From positions 1 through 48,547 of the forward strand of contig JAPOYU010000080.1 in the NCBI GenBank assembly GCA_026706395.1: a stretch of 48,547 nucleotides of DNA, read 5' to 3'. The translations under genes were made by a program, and so were the position numbers. This document shows, piece by piece, positions 33,061-42,103 of this stretch; positions within the stretch are counted from its first letter, which is position 1, and every line of letters starts with the position of its first letter. Below the pieces are notes generated by a model that searched no databases, was not told where the DNA came from, and saw only the letters and a program-made list of their open reading frames with translations. This stretch comes from Chloroflexota bacterium (GTDB taxonomy: Bacteria > Chloroflexota > Anaerolineae > Aggregatilineales > Phototrophicaceae).

Positions 33061-33726
33061 ACCGGGGATTCCGACACCGGTGACGATCAACTTGGCTGGC
33101 GCCTTGGCGTTCTTAGGCAAGCGCGCCCTTGTTTGCGATCTCGATGGCTAGGTCGCGCTCACAACCTCCACCGGCTTCGAAAGCGGTGTGTATGAGGGCA
33201 GCGGAGATAGCATCTATTCGCTGATCACGGAGTTGGAGGGAGATGTGAAGCAAGTCATCCGCCCGACGCCAAATGACGAGTTTGATGTTCTGTCTGGCAA
33301 TATTCGGATGTATTTAGCGGAGTAATCTCTTTCCACAGCCCATAAGCGCGAGCGCCGCCTGGAGCTTGTCTTTGAGGGGATTGAGGACAGTTACGACTAC
33401 ATCTGGTTGATTGCCTGCCCAGTTTGGGCACTGTGACCGACAATGCCTGGCTCACTTGCCGCTGCATCTCGATCCCAGCGTGGATGCATCAGACCTATAC
33501 CTAGCTGAAGTGGATGAGTTGAGCCACCGCTATGACATCGTCAAGCAGCTCTGTATCGAGCCCAATCTGAATCAAATGCTTGTTGAATACCGCGATAGTG
33601 TTGCCCAAGACCGCAACCGCTTGAATGAGATGATATTCGTGGAAGTCCAGAAGATGACTGGCAATGAATTGGCAGAGCGATCATCTGGCCTCATGATTCG
33701 GGAGATGTGCGCCATTTCGATGAACT
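33060..33726 (+). pseudogene. parA: Broken ParA-type ATPase gene
   Basis: The plus-strand frames give TINLAGALAFLGKRALVCDL, then DG, stop, VALTTSTGFESGVYEGSGDS, IYSLITELEG, VLSGNIRMYLAE, stop, SLSTAHKRERRLELVFEGIE and DSYDY. After a frameshift near 33405 come LVDCLPSLGTVTDNA and, in another frame, DASDLYLAEVDELSHRYDIV. This is the ParA order: strand after Walker A, DLDPQGN region, IYxLL, YDYIxIDCPPSLG. The Walker A Lys/Thr is lost (GIPTPVT). At least two nonsense codons (33149, and at the end of MYLAE) and two frameshifts mean it is dead. It suggests a former plasmid or integrated element. Confidence 0.6.
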
Positions 33727-33883
33727 GAAGCTCATCAGGGCACCCTCACAAAGTGCCTACAGGGAAGACGATGGCGACCAACGCTGGTTCGTCCAATCCT
33801 GATAGCCGGACGGTATCCGGCGCACATATTACGACAGCGGCGCAGGCTCGTCTGTACCTTGCCACATACACGCTGCAACATTA

Positions 33884-34108
33884 TCAGCCCGCGTACTCTA
33901 TCCATTTCATCTCACTTAGCAGCTCCTGCAGAAGCGATAGCTGCTTGCTCCCCGGAATTCCGGGATTCCCGACGTAGCAACTCACGGCGTCGACCATGAA
34001 AAACGTCAGCGCAAAGCCTACAAATACAGCAAACAGAATCTGCCCCACGAACGAATATGTGATGGTCTCTAAAATCGTGACATCGCTGCCTTGCGGTGCA
34101 GGAAACAT
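33884..34108 (-). CDS. Possible small membrane protein
   Basis: ATG 34108 has GGAG at about eight bases. The 74-aa product has one strong hydrophobic stretch (FVGQILFAVFVGFALTFFMV) and a charged tail (LLQELLSEMKWIEYAG). I do not recognise it. It stands alone in a decayed region, so it may be chance or a fragment. Confidence 0.3.
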   Translation of the reverse strand: MFPAPQGSDVTILETITYSFVGQILFAVFVGFALTFFMVDAVSCYVGNPGIPGSKQLSLLQELLSEMKWIEYAG

Positions 34109-34232
34109 CAAGTAAATCTCCGCCGATAGAAGCGCGCCGTCGCGGGCGGCCTCACTTGCCTATCAAAATACGAGATCAGATCGAGATGTCAGACCAATTC
34201 AGCGCGAGTTGAATTCGGTCAGAGATGGTACT

Positions 34233-34279
34233 GTTTGTGGACCAAACTTATTGACACCCATTCTAGGTTTCGCTAAGAT
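34233..34279 (+). promoter_or_regulatory. Sigma-70-type promoter of the sulfatase operon, with an upstream inverted repeat
   Basis: TTGACA (34251-34256) and TAAGAT (34274-34279) are separated by 17 bases. Four bases upstream, GTTTGTGGACCAAAC (34233-34247) has 5-bp inverted arms and could be an operator; no regulator gene for it is in view. The leader to the ATG at 34427 is about 140 bases. The rest of 34109-34426 shows nothing else. Confidence 0.55.
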
Positions 34280-34426
34280 ATTTCGCGTCCAGAAAAGTCT
34301 AAGGTCATCGACTACTTTCCTTGTAGGCAGACTGCAGACCGTGCCGTAAAGGAGGCAATTAAGCGGCTAAACTATCCAATTCCCCACCACGCATTTAGGA
34401 CTGCCAAAGCAAAGAGGAGAGTAAAA

Positions 34427-35887
34427 ATGTGCAAGATGCGAATACTGACGCTTCTATTGGTTCTTATTTTGGCGTTGCCGATGGCAATAGCCCAGGACGA
34501 ACCGGTCATCTATATCTTCAACAATTCCGGTACGCTCCAATTTGACGCCGGCGGCAGCGACCCCGATGTATTGCAGCGAGTACAAGACCACATCGCCGAG
34601 CAATCGGGCGTCCGGCCGGTGACTATTGTTCCAGGCGGCGCGGCCAGCGCCACTGAGCAGTTGAACCTGCTGCTCGGTTCCAGCGACCCGGTCGACCTCT
34701 TTCAGGCGGGCGGCAATGGCTGGCACGACTACGCCATGGCGATCATTCCAATTACCGACTTGCTGCAGGAACATGGTCAGAACATTCTACAAGTTATTCC
34801 CGAGCAGCAGTGGGATATCATGCGCAATGCCGATGGCGAAATCATGGGCATCCCGCGCTCGACGCCGACTAGTCCTTATATCACCTGGGTGCGCCAGGAC
34901 TGGCTTGACGAGCTCGGTTTGGAAGTGCCGACGACCTGGGATGAGTTAGAAGCCACAATTGAAGCTTTCCAGGCGCATAATCCCGACGCCATGGTCGCGA
35001 CGCGCCCGCAGGACATCCGCTGGACGACGCTGGGCGGCTTCACCCCCAATGGCCATTCCAACTGGCTTGACCCGGACGATGGCAATGTGAAACCCTGGGT
35101 CTTGCAGCCCGGCGTCCTCGATTGGGTGACCGAGTTGAATTCTTGGTGGGAAGCCGGGTACTTCTTCCCTGATACTTTCACACGCTTTGACGCGCCGGAA
35201 TTGTTCCGCACCTGCAACTTGGGTGTGTGGATGGGCTGGTACTCGCGCATCACGCTGATCACACCGCAAATTGAGAGCGGCTGTGAGGGTATTGCCTGGG
35301 CGCGGACCAGCATCACCACTGACATGGGTTACATCGCCACCGCCCGCCCGCAGAATGCCAGCGCTTACGTCGTCACGCGCAAAGCGGCAAACCCGGCCGC
35401 GGTTATCCAGTTCATGGATTGGGTCTACAGCGCTGACACCACGGACAATCAACTCACTGCGCGCTATGGCATCAAGGGCGAGATGTGGGATTATCTCGAT
35501 GAGGAAGCCAGAGTAGTCGGTCCTGATTTGACCTTCGGCTACGTCAGCGAATACATGCTGCCCAACCTCAACATCGAGATCCGCTACAGCCTGGACGACC
35601 CGTCCCGCCGTTGGCATCTCCAATACCTCGGTGGACAACTGATCGACCTGGGCGATGCCAAATGGCCCTTTGATGGCGGGCTCGCTTACAATCTGAGCCG
35701 CATCGCCGATGAGGTGCCGACACTTGGCGATATCACTCGGCTCCTGGACGAGCAGACCATTCTATTCATCACCGGTCAGCGTCCGCTGGATCAATGGGAC
35801 GACTTCATGAACGACTTGGAACGCGCCGGCATAAACGACTGGGTCAACGCCATCTCCGGCCAATACAACGAACTTGGCGGTGTATAG
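34427..35887 (+). CDS. Carbohydrate ABC transporter substrate-binding protein (LplA-like)
   Basis: The protein has 486 aa; ATG 34427 follows GAGGAGAG. A signal peptide (MCKMRILTLLLVLILALPMA, then IAQ) is followed by a family-1 binding-protein fold: DLFQAGGNGWHDYAM, ITWVRQDWLDELGLEVPTTW and DELEATIEAF. Together with the LplB/YtcP-type permeases at 37489 and 38480 this is the importer type used for oligosaccharides from complex polysaccharides. The sulfatase and sialidase-like genes of the same operon point to a sulfated, possibly sialylated, glycan. No lipobox is apparent. Confidence 0.88.
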   Translation: MCKMRILTLLLVLILALPMAIAQDEPVIYIFNNSGTLQFDAGGSDPDVLQRVQDHIAEQSGVRPVTIVPGGAASATEQLNLLLGSSDPVDLFQAGGNGWHDYAMAIIPITDLLQEHGQNILQVIPEQQWDIMRNADGEIMGIPRSTPTSPYITWVRQDWLDELGLEVPTTWDELEATIEAFQAHNPDAMVATRPQDIRWTTLGGFTPNGHSNWLDPDDGNVKPWVLQPGVLDWVTELNSWWEAGYFFPDTFTRFDAPELFRTCNLGVWMGWYSRITLITPQIESGCEGIAWARTSITTDMGYIATARPQNASAYVVTRKAANPAAVIQFMDWVYSADTTDNQLTARYGIKGEMWDYLDEEARVVGPDLTFGYVSEYMLPNLNIEIRYSLDDPSRRWHLQYLGGQLIDLGDAKWPFDGGLAYNLSRIADEVPTLGDITRLLDEQTILFITGQRPLDQWDDFMNDLERAGINDWVNAISGQYNELGGV

Positions 35888-35900
35888 CCCATAACCTGCA

Positions 35901-35934
35901 ACTGGCGGGAGGTAGTCTATCGTCTCCCGCCAGT
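35901..35934 (+). terminator. Strong stem-loop after the binding protein gene
   Basis: ACTGGCGGGAG (35901-35911) pairs perfectly with CTCCCGCCAGT (35924-35934), with a 12-base loop, 14 bases after the stop codon. There is no T-run, so it is more likely an intra-operon mRNA stabiliser or partial terminator that keeps binding-protein mRNA in excess over the permease and enzyme genes. Confidence 0.65.
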
Positions 35935-36013
35935 CAACCTGGGCAAGTTTCCATAAGTTTTCGATCCGACATGGCAGGGCGCGCTTCTTCCGAGGCGGGA
36001 CCCCACGAATCTG

Positions 36014-37492
36014 ATGGACAAGCCGAACGTAGTGCTCATCGCCGTCGATGACTTGAGGACCGCCCTCGGTTGTTTCGGCGATGAGAACGCGGTAACGCCG
36101 CATATTGATCGCCTCGCCGCCCACGGCATGGTCTTCCAGCACGCTTATTGCCAGCAAGCGGTTTGCAACCCGTCGCGCGCCTCGCTGATGACGGGTTTGC
36201 GCCCGGATACGATCAAAGTCTGGGATCTGAAGTCACATTTTCGGCACGAGCTTCCGGCGAGATTGGCCGACTTGCCGCAGTTCGGCTGGGGCACACATTT
36301 CCGCAATGCAAGACCAAATGTCGTGACTCTGCCGGAATATTTCAAGCAGCAAGGTTACAGAGCGCGTTCGGTCGGAAAGATCTATCATGGCTCGCCACAG
36401 GCACAGGATCCACAATCCTGGTCGGACGACGCTATTCTCAATGTCGTTTGGAAGAGCGCTGATTACTTGCTGCCGAAGAATCAAGCGCCAGCAGCCGAAC
36501 GTTGGCCCGGCTACAAAATGGCAGCCACCGAAGCCGCCGATGTGGCGGACTGCGCCTATGGCGATGGTAAGGTTGCTGAAGTCGCCTGCAATCTGCTTGG
36601 GGACTTCGGCGATGAGCCCTTCTTCCTCGCCGTGGGGTTCCGCAAGCCGCACCTGCCCTTCAGCGCGCCAAAGCGCTACTGGGATCTCTATGAGCGCGAT
36701 GCGATATCGGCGCCGGAAAACGCCCAGAAACCGGTTGGCATTCCAGACTTCGCTTGGCATAACAGCAAGGAACTGCGCGGTTACTCCGATATTCCGGACG
36801 AGGGACCTCTACCTGATGATCTGATCCGACAACTTCGTCATGGCTACTATGCCTGCGTCAGCTATATGGATGCCCAGGTTGGCAAGCTGCTGGACGCTTT
36901 GGATGAAAATGGACTGCATGACAATACGATCATCGTGCTCTGGGGCGACCACGGCTTTCACCTCGGGGAGAAGGCGCTTTGGTGCAAGACCACCAACTAT
37001 GAATTGGATACGCGCGCGCCACTGATTATCGCTGCGCCAGGCATGGCATCTGGCGAATGCGACGCGCTGGTTGAGTTCGTCGACATTTACCCGACATTAG
37101 TCGATTGCTGCGGCTTGCCGCAACGTGATGACTTGGAAGGACTTAGCTTGGCGCCGCTACTGCGCCAGCCAAAGCAGCCTTGGAAGACTGCCGCGTTCAG
37201 TCAGTTTCCCCGCCCCTGGACGTATCGCGGCGAACCGGAAGTCATGGGCTACAGTATGCGCACTGAACGCTTCCGCTATACAGAGTGGCAAGACTTCAGC
37301 AGCGGCGCCGCGCTCGAGCGAGAACTCTACGACCATAGCGTTAGCCATGCTGAAATCAAGAACCTCGTTGAGGACACGGACTACATGCAAATTGTCGCTG
37401 AGCTTTCCCGCCAGCTGCGCGCCGGTTGGAAAGCGGCATTGCCAGCGCAAATCTCGCAAACGACCGCCGACATACTAAGCGCAGCGCAATGA
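36014..37492 (+). CDS. Sulfatase, iduronate-2-sulfatase-like
   Basis: The protein has 492 aa. VDDLR (11-15) supplies the metal-binding Asp pair. CNPSRASLMTG (51-61) is the sulfatase signature, with Cys51 the residue turned into formylglycine. Later WGDHGFHLGEKALWCKTTNY is the second metal site. The run AYCQQAVCNPSRASLMTGLR and the DTIKVWDL that follows are typical of iduronate-2-sulfatases, so the target may be 2-O-sulfated uronic acid as in glycosaminoglycans or algal polysaccharides. There is no signal peptide, so it acts in the cytoplasm. Its stop overlaps the start of the next permease gene (ATGA). No sulfatase-maturating enzyme is in the window. Confidence 0.88.
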   Translation: MDKPNVVLIAVDDLRTALGCFGDENAVTPHIDRLAAHGMVFQHAYCQQAVCNPSRASLMTGLRPDTIKVWDLKSHFRHELPARLADLPQFGWGTHFRNARPNVVTLPEYFKQQGYRARSVGKIYHGSPQAQDPQSWSDDAILNVVWKSADYLLPKNQAPAAERWPGYKMAATEAADVADCAYGDGKVAEVACNLLGDFGDEPFFLAVGFRKPHLPFSAPKRYWDLYERDAISAPENAQKPVGIPDFAWHNSKELRGYSDIPDEGPLPDDLIRQLRHGYYACVSYMDAQVGKLLDALDENGLHDNTIIVLWGDHGFHLGEKALWCKTTNYELDTRAPLIIAAPGMASGECDALVEFVDIYPTLVDCCGLPQRDDLEGLSLAPLLRQPKQPWKTAAFSQFPRPWTYRGEPEVMGYSMRTERFRYTEWQDFSSGAALERELYDHSVSHAEIKNLVEDTDYMQIVAELSRQLRAGWKAALPAQISQTTADILSAAQ

Positions 37493-38469
37493 CGGCACAG
37501 ACCAACATGATATCGCATAGTCGCCTGTCGCCGTCTCCCGTGAAGGACGGGAAATGGCGCAGGCTGCTCAAGCGCATCTGGTTCTTCCGTTTCTACTATC
37601 TGCTGGCGCTGCCGGGCATCCTGTATTTCATCATATTTCATTATATCCCGATGTTTGGCATCGTCATCGCCTTTAAGGACATCTCACCCTTTGGCGGCGC
37701 CGCCGGCATCATTGAAGCGCCTTGGGTCGGCTTGAAACATTTCAACCGCTTTTTCAGTTCCATCTTCTTCTGGAATGTCATCGAAAACACGGTGGTCATC
37801 AGCGGCTTGAAGATTATCTTTGGCTTCCCCGCGCCCATCATCTTCGCGCTCATGCTGAACGAGGTCTTTCGTATCAAGTTCAAGCGATTCGTACAAACGG
37901 TATCGTATCTGCCCCACTTCATCTCCTGGGTGGTGACAACGGGTCTGGTAACCGCGCTGCTGGCGACGAGTGGCGGGCTCATCACCGAGATGCTTAACAA
38001 TTTGACTGGCGAGAACTGGACGTTCTTGACCAACCCCGATCAATTCCGCGGCATATTGACCGTCTCGCACGTTTGGAAGACTGTTGGCTGGAGCAGCATA
38101 CTATACTTAGCCGCCATGGCCGCGATTGATCCGGCACTTTACGAGGCGGCTGCCATCGATGGCGCCAATCGCTTTCAGATGGCGCGCCATATCACCATTC
38201 CCAGCATCGCCTTTGTTATCACGATCCTCTTCATTTTTGAGATAGGCAACCTGCTCGATGCCGGCTTTGAGCAGATTCTGCTGCTTTATTCCCCCTCCGT
38301 TTACAGCGTCTCGGATATCATCGACACCTATGTTTATCGCGAGGGGCTGCTTGGACTCAAATACTCCTTCGCCGCGGCGGTCGGCTTGTTCAAAGGGGTC
38401 ATGGCATTTCTGTTTCTAATTGTGGCAAATACTCTGGCGAACCGCCTAGGCCAGCCGGGCTTGTGGTAG
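37489..38469 (+). CDS. Carbohydrate ABC transporter permease (LplB-type)
   Basis: ATG 37489 overlaps the sulfatase stop by four bases; 326 aa. The family's typical first helix and loop read LLALPGILYFIIFHYIPMFG and IVIAFKDISPFGG. The ATPase-contact loop is YEAAAIDGANRFQMARHITI. It pairs with the permease at 38480. As in the other sugar importer here, the operon has no ATPase gene, so a shared MsmX-like ATPase elsewhere is expected. Confidence 0.9.
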   Translation: MTAQTNMISHSRLSPSPVKDGKWRRLLKRIWFFRFYYLLALPGILYFIIFHYIPMFGIVIAFKDISPFGGAAGIIEAPWVGLKHFNRFFSSIFFWNVIENTVVISGLKIIFGFPAPIIFALMLNEVFRIKFKRFVQTVSYLPHFISWVVTTGLVTALLATSGGLITEMLNNLTGENWTFLTNPDQFRGILTVSHVWKTVGWSSILYLAAMAAIDPALYEAAAIDGANRFQMARHITIPSIAFVITILFIFEIGNLLDAGFEQILLLYSPSVYSVSDIIDTYVYREGLLGLKYSFAAAVGLFKGVMAFLFLIVANTLANRLGQPGLW

Positions 38470-38479
38470 GAGAAGGCGG

Positions 38480-39358
38480 ATGCTCAAGTTATCGCGCAAC
38501 GAAAAGATCGCTCAGGCTGTTATCTACTTCCTTCTCATACTGCTGACGCTGGCTTTCCTGATTCCCTTCATCATCGTCTTCTCCACCTCCTTCATAAGCG
38601 ATACCGAGTTCGCGCGGCGCGGGGGCTACGTGCTTTATCCCGAAGCCTTCTCGATGGGCGCTTACGATATCCTTTTTGGTCGCAGCAAAGTCATCTTGAA
38701 CGCCTACGGCGTGACGCTCTTTCGCGTCGTTGTAGGGACCGGCTTCAACCTCGCCTTCACGATCACCATGGCCTACGCTCTGGCGAAGAAAGACTTGCCC
38801 GGCCGCGTGCCGCTCACCATTTTTGTCTTTATTACCATGGTTTTCAGCGGCGGGCTGATACCGCGATTTCTCCTGGTTGACGCGCTGGGCTTGCGCAATA
38901 CTCTTTGGTCGATGGTCTTTCCCGGCTTGATCAACGCCTGGAACATGCTCATCATGCGCAACTTCTTTATGAGCCTGCCCGACGAGCTTTTTGACGCCGC
39001 TATCGTCGATGGCGCCTCTCCACCAACCGTTTTGCTTCGTATTGTGCTGCCACTTTCCATGCCGGTCATCGCAACCATTGGACTGTTCTATGCCGTTTGG
39101 CATTGGAATTCCTGGTTCGACGCCGCCATCTACATCGATCGATCCCATCTCAAACCGATGCAGATTATCCTGCGCAGTTTGCTCGAAACGACCAATATGC
39201 AAGGATTGGAAGAACTCGCTTTCATTGAAGATCCGCCGCCAGCTGCGTCTTTGCGTTCCGCCCTCATCATCGTCAGCACGGTGCCGGTCCTCTTCATCTA
39301 TCCTTTCGTTCAACGCTATTTCGTCAAAGGCATCATGATCGGCAGCATCAAGGGCTAG
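38480..39358 (+). CDS. Carbohydrate ABC transporter permease (YtcP-type)
   Basis: The protein has 292 aa; ATG 38480 follows GTAGGAGAAGG. It has six membrane segments beginning AVIYFLLILLTLAFLIPFII, the segment VFSGGLIPRFLLVDALGLRN characteristic of this subfamily, and the contact loop FDAAIVDGASPPTVLLRIV. It ends PFVQRYFVKGIMIGSIKG, a family hallmark. It is the second half of the channel for the binding protein at 34427. Confidence 0.92.
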   Translation: MLKLSRNEKIAQAVIYFLLILLTLAFLIPFIIVFSTSFISDTEFARRGGYVLYPEAFSMGAYDILFGRSKVILNAYGVTLFRVVVGTGFNLAFTITMAYALAKKDLPGRVPLTIFVFITMVFSGGLIPRFLLVDALGLRNTLWSMVFPGLINAWNMLIMRNFFMSLPDELFDAAIVDGASPPTVLLRIVLPLSMPVIATIGLFYAVWHWNSWFDAAIYIDRSHLKPMQIILRSLLETTNMQGLEELAFIEDPPPAASLRSALIIVSTVPVLFIYPFVQRYFVKGIMIGSIKG

Positions 39359-39363
39359 GGCAA

Positions 39364-40431
39364 ATGTTCAAGTCGCATATCGAGCAGATCGATTTATGGC
39401 GCGGCAGCCACGATGGCTTCCATACCTATCGCATCCCCGCGCTGGCCGTCACCAATGACAATACCATCCTGGCATTCTGCGAAGGGCGGAAACATCACCG
39501 CGGCGACGCCGGGGATATCGCCATGCTCGTCAAGCGCTCGACTGACGGCGGCGCAAGCTGGTCGAGCCAAGCGGTCATCTGGGATGATCCGGGAAATACC
39601 TGCGGCAATCCGGCGCCGGTTGTCGAGCGGGAGAGCGGCACCATTCATCTCTTGATGACCTGGAACCACGGCGACGATCATGAACGCGATATCATCGAGG
39701 GCAGCAGCAATGACAGTCGACGTGTCTTCGTAACTTCATCCGATGACGACGGGATGAACTGGCGCGAACCGAAGGAAATCACCAGCGATGTCAAGCTGCC
39801 GGGCTGGACCTGGTACGCGACCGGACCGGGACATGGAATTCAGATTCGGAGCGGCGAGCACAGCGGGCGCCTGATTATTTCTTGCGACCACATTGAAGCC
39901 GGCAGCAAGGATTACTACTCGCATATTGTTTACAGCGACGACAGAGGCGCAACCTGGCGCTTGGGCGGGCGCAGTCCGCTGCCCGCTGTTAACGAATGCG
40001 AGGTCGTCGAAGTCAGCGATGGGCGTTTGCTGCTGAACATGCGCAGCTACGTTCCAGGCGAAAATGTCCGTCAGACTGCATTCAGCGCGGACGGGGGCCT
40101 CACCTGGACCGACCAGCGCAGTGACCGCGCGCTCATCGAACCGGTATGCCAGGCGAGCATCATCGGCTATTCAACAGAAGGTTCGTCTGGAAGCCAATTC
40201 ATTCTTTTCGCCAACCCGGCCAGCAAGACCCAACGCGTTAACATGACATTGCGCGCCAGCCTGGACGACGGCGACACCTGGACCAGCCAAATCACGCTGC
40301 ATGCCTGGCCAAGCGCTTATTCCGATCTCGCGGTGGCGCCGGACGGCCGTATCCTGTGCCTTTACGAAGGCGGCGAGAGCCATCCTTACGAATTCCTGCG
40401 CCTGGCTTTTGTCGAGCTTGACGCCGCATGA
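39364..40431 (+). CDS. Sialidase-like BNR/Asp-box glycosidase (GH33 type)
   Basis: The protein has 355 aa and no signal peptide; ATG 39364 lies five bases after the permease stop. YRIPAL near residue 21 is the sialidase (F/Y)RIP motif with the first catalytic-triad Arg. AFCEGRKHHRGDAGDI brings the next conserved Glu-Gly-Arg and Asp. At least four Asp boxes are visible: STDGGASW, SDDDGMNW, SDDRGATW and SADGGLTW. LLLNMRSY carries a later conserved Arg. The fold is a six-bladed propeller that cleaves terminal sialic acid or a related sugar in known members. The exact substrate is open. Confidence 0.8.
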   Translation: MFKSHIEQIDLWRGSHDGFHTYRIPALAVTNDNTILAFCEGRKHHRGDAGDIAMLVKRSTDGGASWSSQAVIWDDPGNTCGNPAPVVERESGTIHLLMTWNHGDDHERDIIEGSSNDSRRVFVTSSDDDGMNWREPKEITSDVKLPGWTWYATGPGHGIQIRSGEHSGRLIISCDHIEAGSKDYYSHIVYSDDRGATWRLGGRSPLPAVNECEVVEVSDGRLLLNMRSYVPGENVRQTAFSADGGLTWTDQRSDRALIEPVCQASIIGYSTEGSSGSQFILFANPASKTQRVNMTLRASLDDGDTWTSQITLHAWPSAYSDLAVAPDGRILCLYEGGESHPYEFLRLAFVELDAA

Positions 40432-40504
40432 TGATGCTCGGCAGTTGCCTGCCTACAAGCAGGGGGCGCTTTGGATCGTTCATTTCATACAGTAGGAGAC
40501 TGCC

Positions 40505-42103
40505 TTGCTGATTCATACAAGATCGCTCGCCCACAAAGTTTTCGACATCTGGCGCAGCCCCGGGCGCTTCACAAAGAATCCGGATATCATCGTCTTGCCT
40601 TCCGGGCGCTACCTGCTGATCTACAGCGATGTCGACGCGCATTGGTCGCTGAAAGATCAGACTCTGACGCTCTTGGCCAGCGACGACAAAGGCACGACCT
40701 GGTTCAAGCACCGCGAGATTGATCGCGCTGATCTGGAGAGTGGCGACGAGCGCCTCGTTACACCCCGCTTGAGTCGGCTCAATGATGGTCGCCTGGTTGT
40801 GATCATCGATCACGACGATGACGGTCACTTTCACGAAGATCAGCCGCCTGGCAACTGGCTCTATTGGAGCGATGACAACGGCGACACCTGGACGCCGGCT
40901 CAGAGAGACAGCGGCATAGGCGGCTTCGAGCCAGATCGCGTGATTGACCTGCCCGATGGCACACTCGGCGTGACCTCCCACTTGATGCGCGGCACTTCGC
41001 AAGAATTCGCGCAGGTGCTCTGGACCTCTGCGGATGGCGGAGTCACCTGGACGGACCGCAGCACCATTGCGCACAATGGCTATCATCGCTTCTGCGAAGG
41101 CGCGCTTGTCATCCTAGATGGCGGCGCTCGCATCGCTTGTGTCATGCGCGAGAATCATTCTGGCGGCATCCCCTCCTTCGTCGCTTTCTCCGACGATAAC
41201 GGATATACCTGGTCTGAAGCGCAGATGCTGCCCTTTGCCATTCATCGACCCTACGCCAAACAACTGCGCGACGGTCGCGTCCTGGTGACCGGTCGCCATG
41301 TCAACGGCGGCTTGGGCACGTATGCCTGGGTTGGCGACCTGGCGCAGGTAGCGGGCAGCTATGCCATTGGCGGTCCCCGGCGCAAGTACAGTGCCAAGTT
41401 GCGGGATGACGCGCTGCTCATCGAGAATCTCCCCGAGCAGGAATGTCGCTACACCTTGCTGCCGCCCGAATCCGCATTCAGCACTGTCGATTTTGAGGCG
41501 GAGGTCCGCGTTGGCGCCTCAGCCGGGCATGCGGCGGTCGCCTTCATGTCGCTATCGCGATTGGGCCAACTGCTGACGATCGCGCCCGACTATATTGCGA
41601 TAAGCCGCGGTCGCCACGATATGCAGCATCCGGCCGACATGACGCGCTTCCATCGGGTCGGCTTGCATCATCATCGAGGCTGGCTGCAAGTCAAGCTCGA
41701 TGGCGAAACGGTGATGCACAGATGTGTCTTTCGCGAAGAATGGCCCGCCAGAGACTTCCACGGCGGCAACCCTTTGCGGCGCACACAATTCGGCCAATAC
41801 GGCGAAAGCGGGCGCAGCCATTGGCGCAGCGTCAGTTACCGGCTGGGCAACCCGAATTTGGCTGATTTCGAATGGACGTGGAGCGCCGCTTCCGGCGAAT
41901 ACCCCGATCAGTATCAGCGCGAGCGTATGATTCAGTTGTACGGCAATCATCCGGCGCAGATGCCCTGGCCTGACCACGGCTATTCCTCCTGGATTCAACG
42001 CGAGGATGGTAGCATCTTTCTGGTGGATTACAGCAATGCCGGCGATATCGCCGATACCGCTCATTTGGTGGGACTCAATATTGATTTGGAGGATATTTCC
42101 TGA
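40505..42103 (+). CDS. BNR/sialidase-like protein with a C-terminal beta-sandwich region
   Basis: A TTG at 40505 with AGGAG seven bases upstream gives 532 aa without a signal peptide. Residues 1-290 form a sialidase-like propeller with Asp boxes ASDDKGTTW, SDDNGDTW, SADGGVTW and SDDNGYTW. The YRIP motif is replaced by KNPDIIVLPSGRYLLIYSD, so it may not be a classical sialidase. Residues about 290-440 look like a concanavalin-type sandwich (FEAEVRVGASAGHAAVAFMS, HRGWLQVKLDGETV). The last 80 residues return to WTWSAASGEYPDQ. It could be a glycosidase of changed specificity or a binding protein. Its stop overlaps the next start (TGATG). Confidence 0.7.
   Translation: MLIHTRSLAHKVFDIWRSPGRFTKNPDIIVLPSGRYLLIYSDVDAHWSLKDQTLTLLASDDKGTTWFKHREIDRADLESGDERLVTPRLSRLNDGRLVVIIDHDDDGHFHEDQPPGNWLYWSDDNGDTWTPAQRDSGIGGFEPDRVIDLPDGTLGVTSHLMRGTSQEFAQVLWTSADGGVTWTDRSTIAHNGYHRFCEGALVILDGGARIACVMRENHSGGIPSFVAFSDDNGYTWSEAQMLPFAIHRPYAKQLRDGRVLVTGRHVNGGLGTYAWVGDLAQVAGSYAIGGPRRKYSAKLRDDALLIENLPEQECRYTLLPPESAFSTVDFEAEVRVGASAGHAAVAFMSLSRLGQLLTIAPDYIAISRGRHDMQHPADMTRFHRVGLHHHRGWLQVKLDGETVMHRCVFREEWPARDFHGGNPLRRTQFGQYGESGRSHWRSVSYRLGNPNLADFEWTWSAASGEYPDQYQRERMIQLYGNHPAQMPWPDHGYSSWIQREDGSIFLVDYSNAGDIADTAHLVGLNIDLEDIS

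Noticed and set aside
33805..33821. GCCGGA-CGGTA-TCCGGC hairpin
   Set aside because: It is a perfect 6-bp stem but lies in decayed DNA with no gene ending near it and no T-run, so I give it no function.
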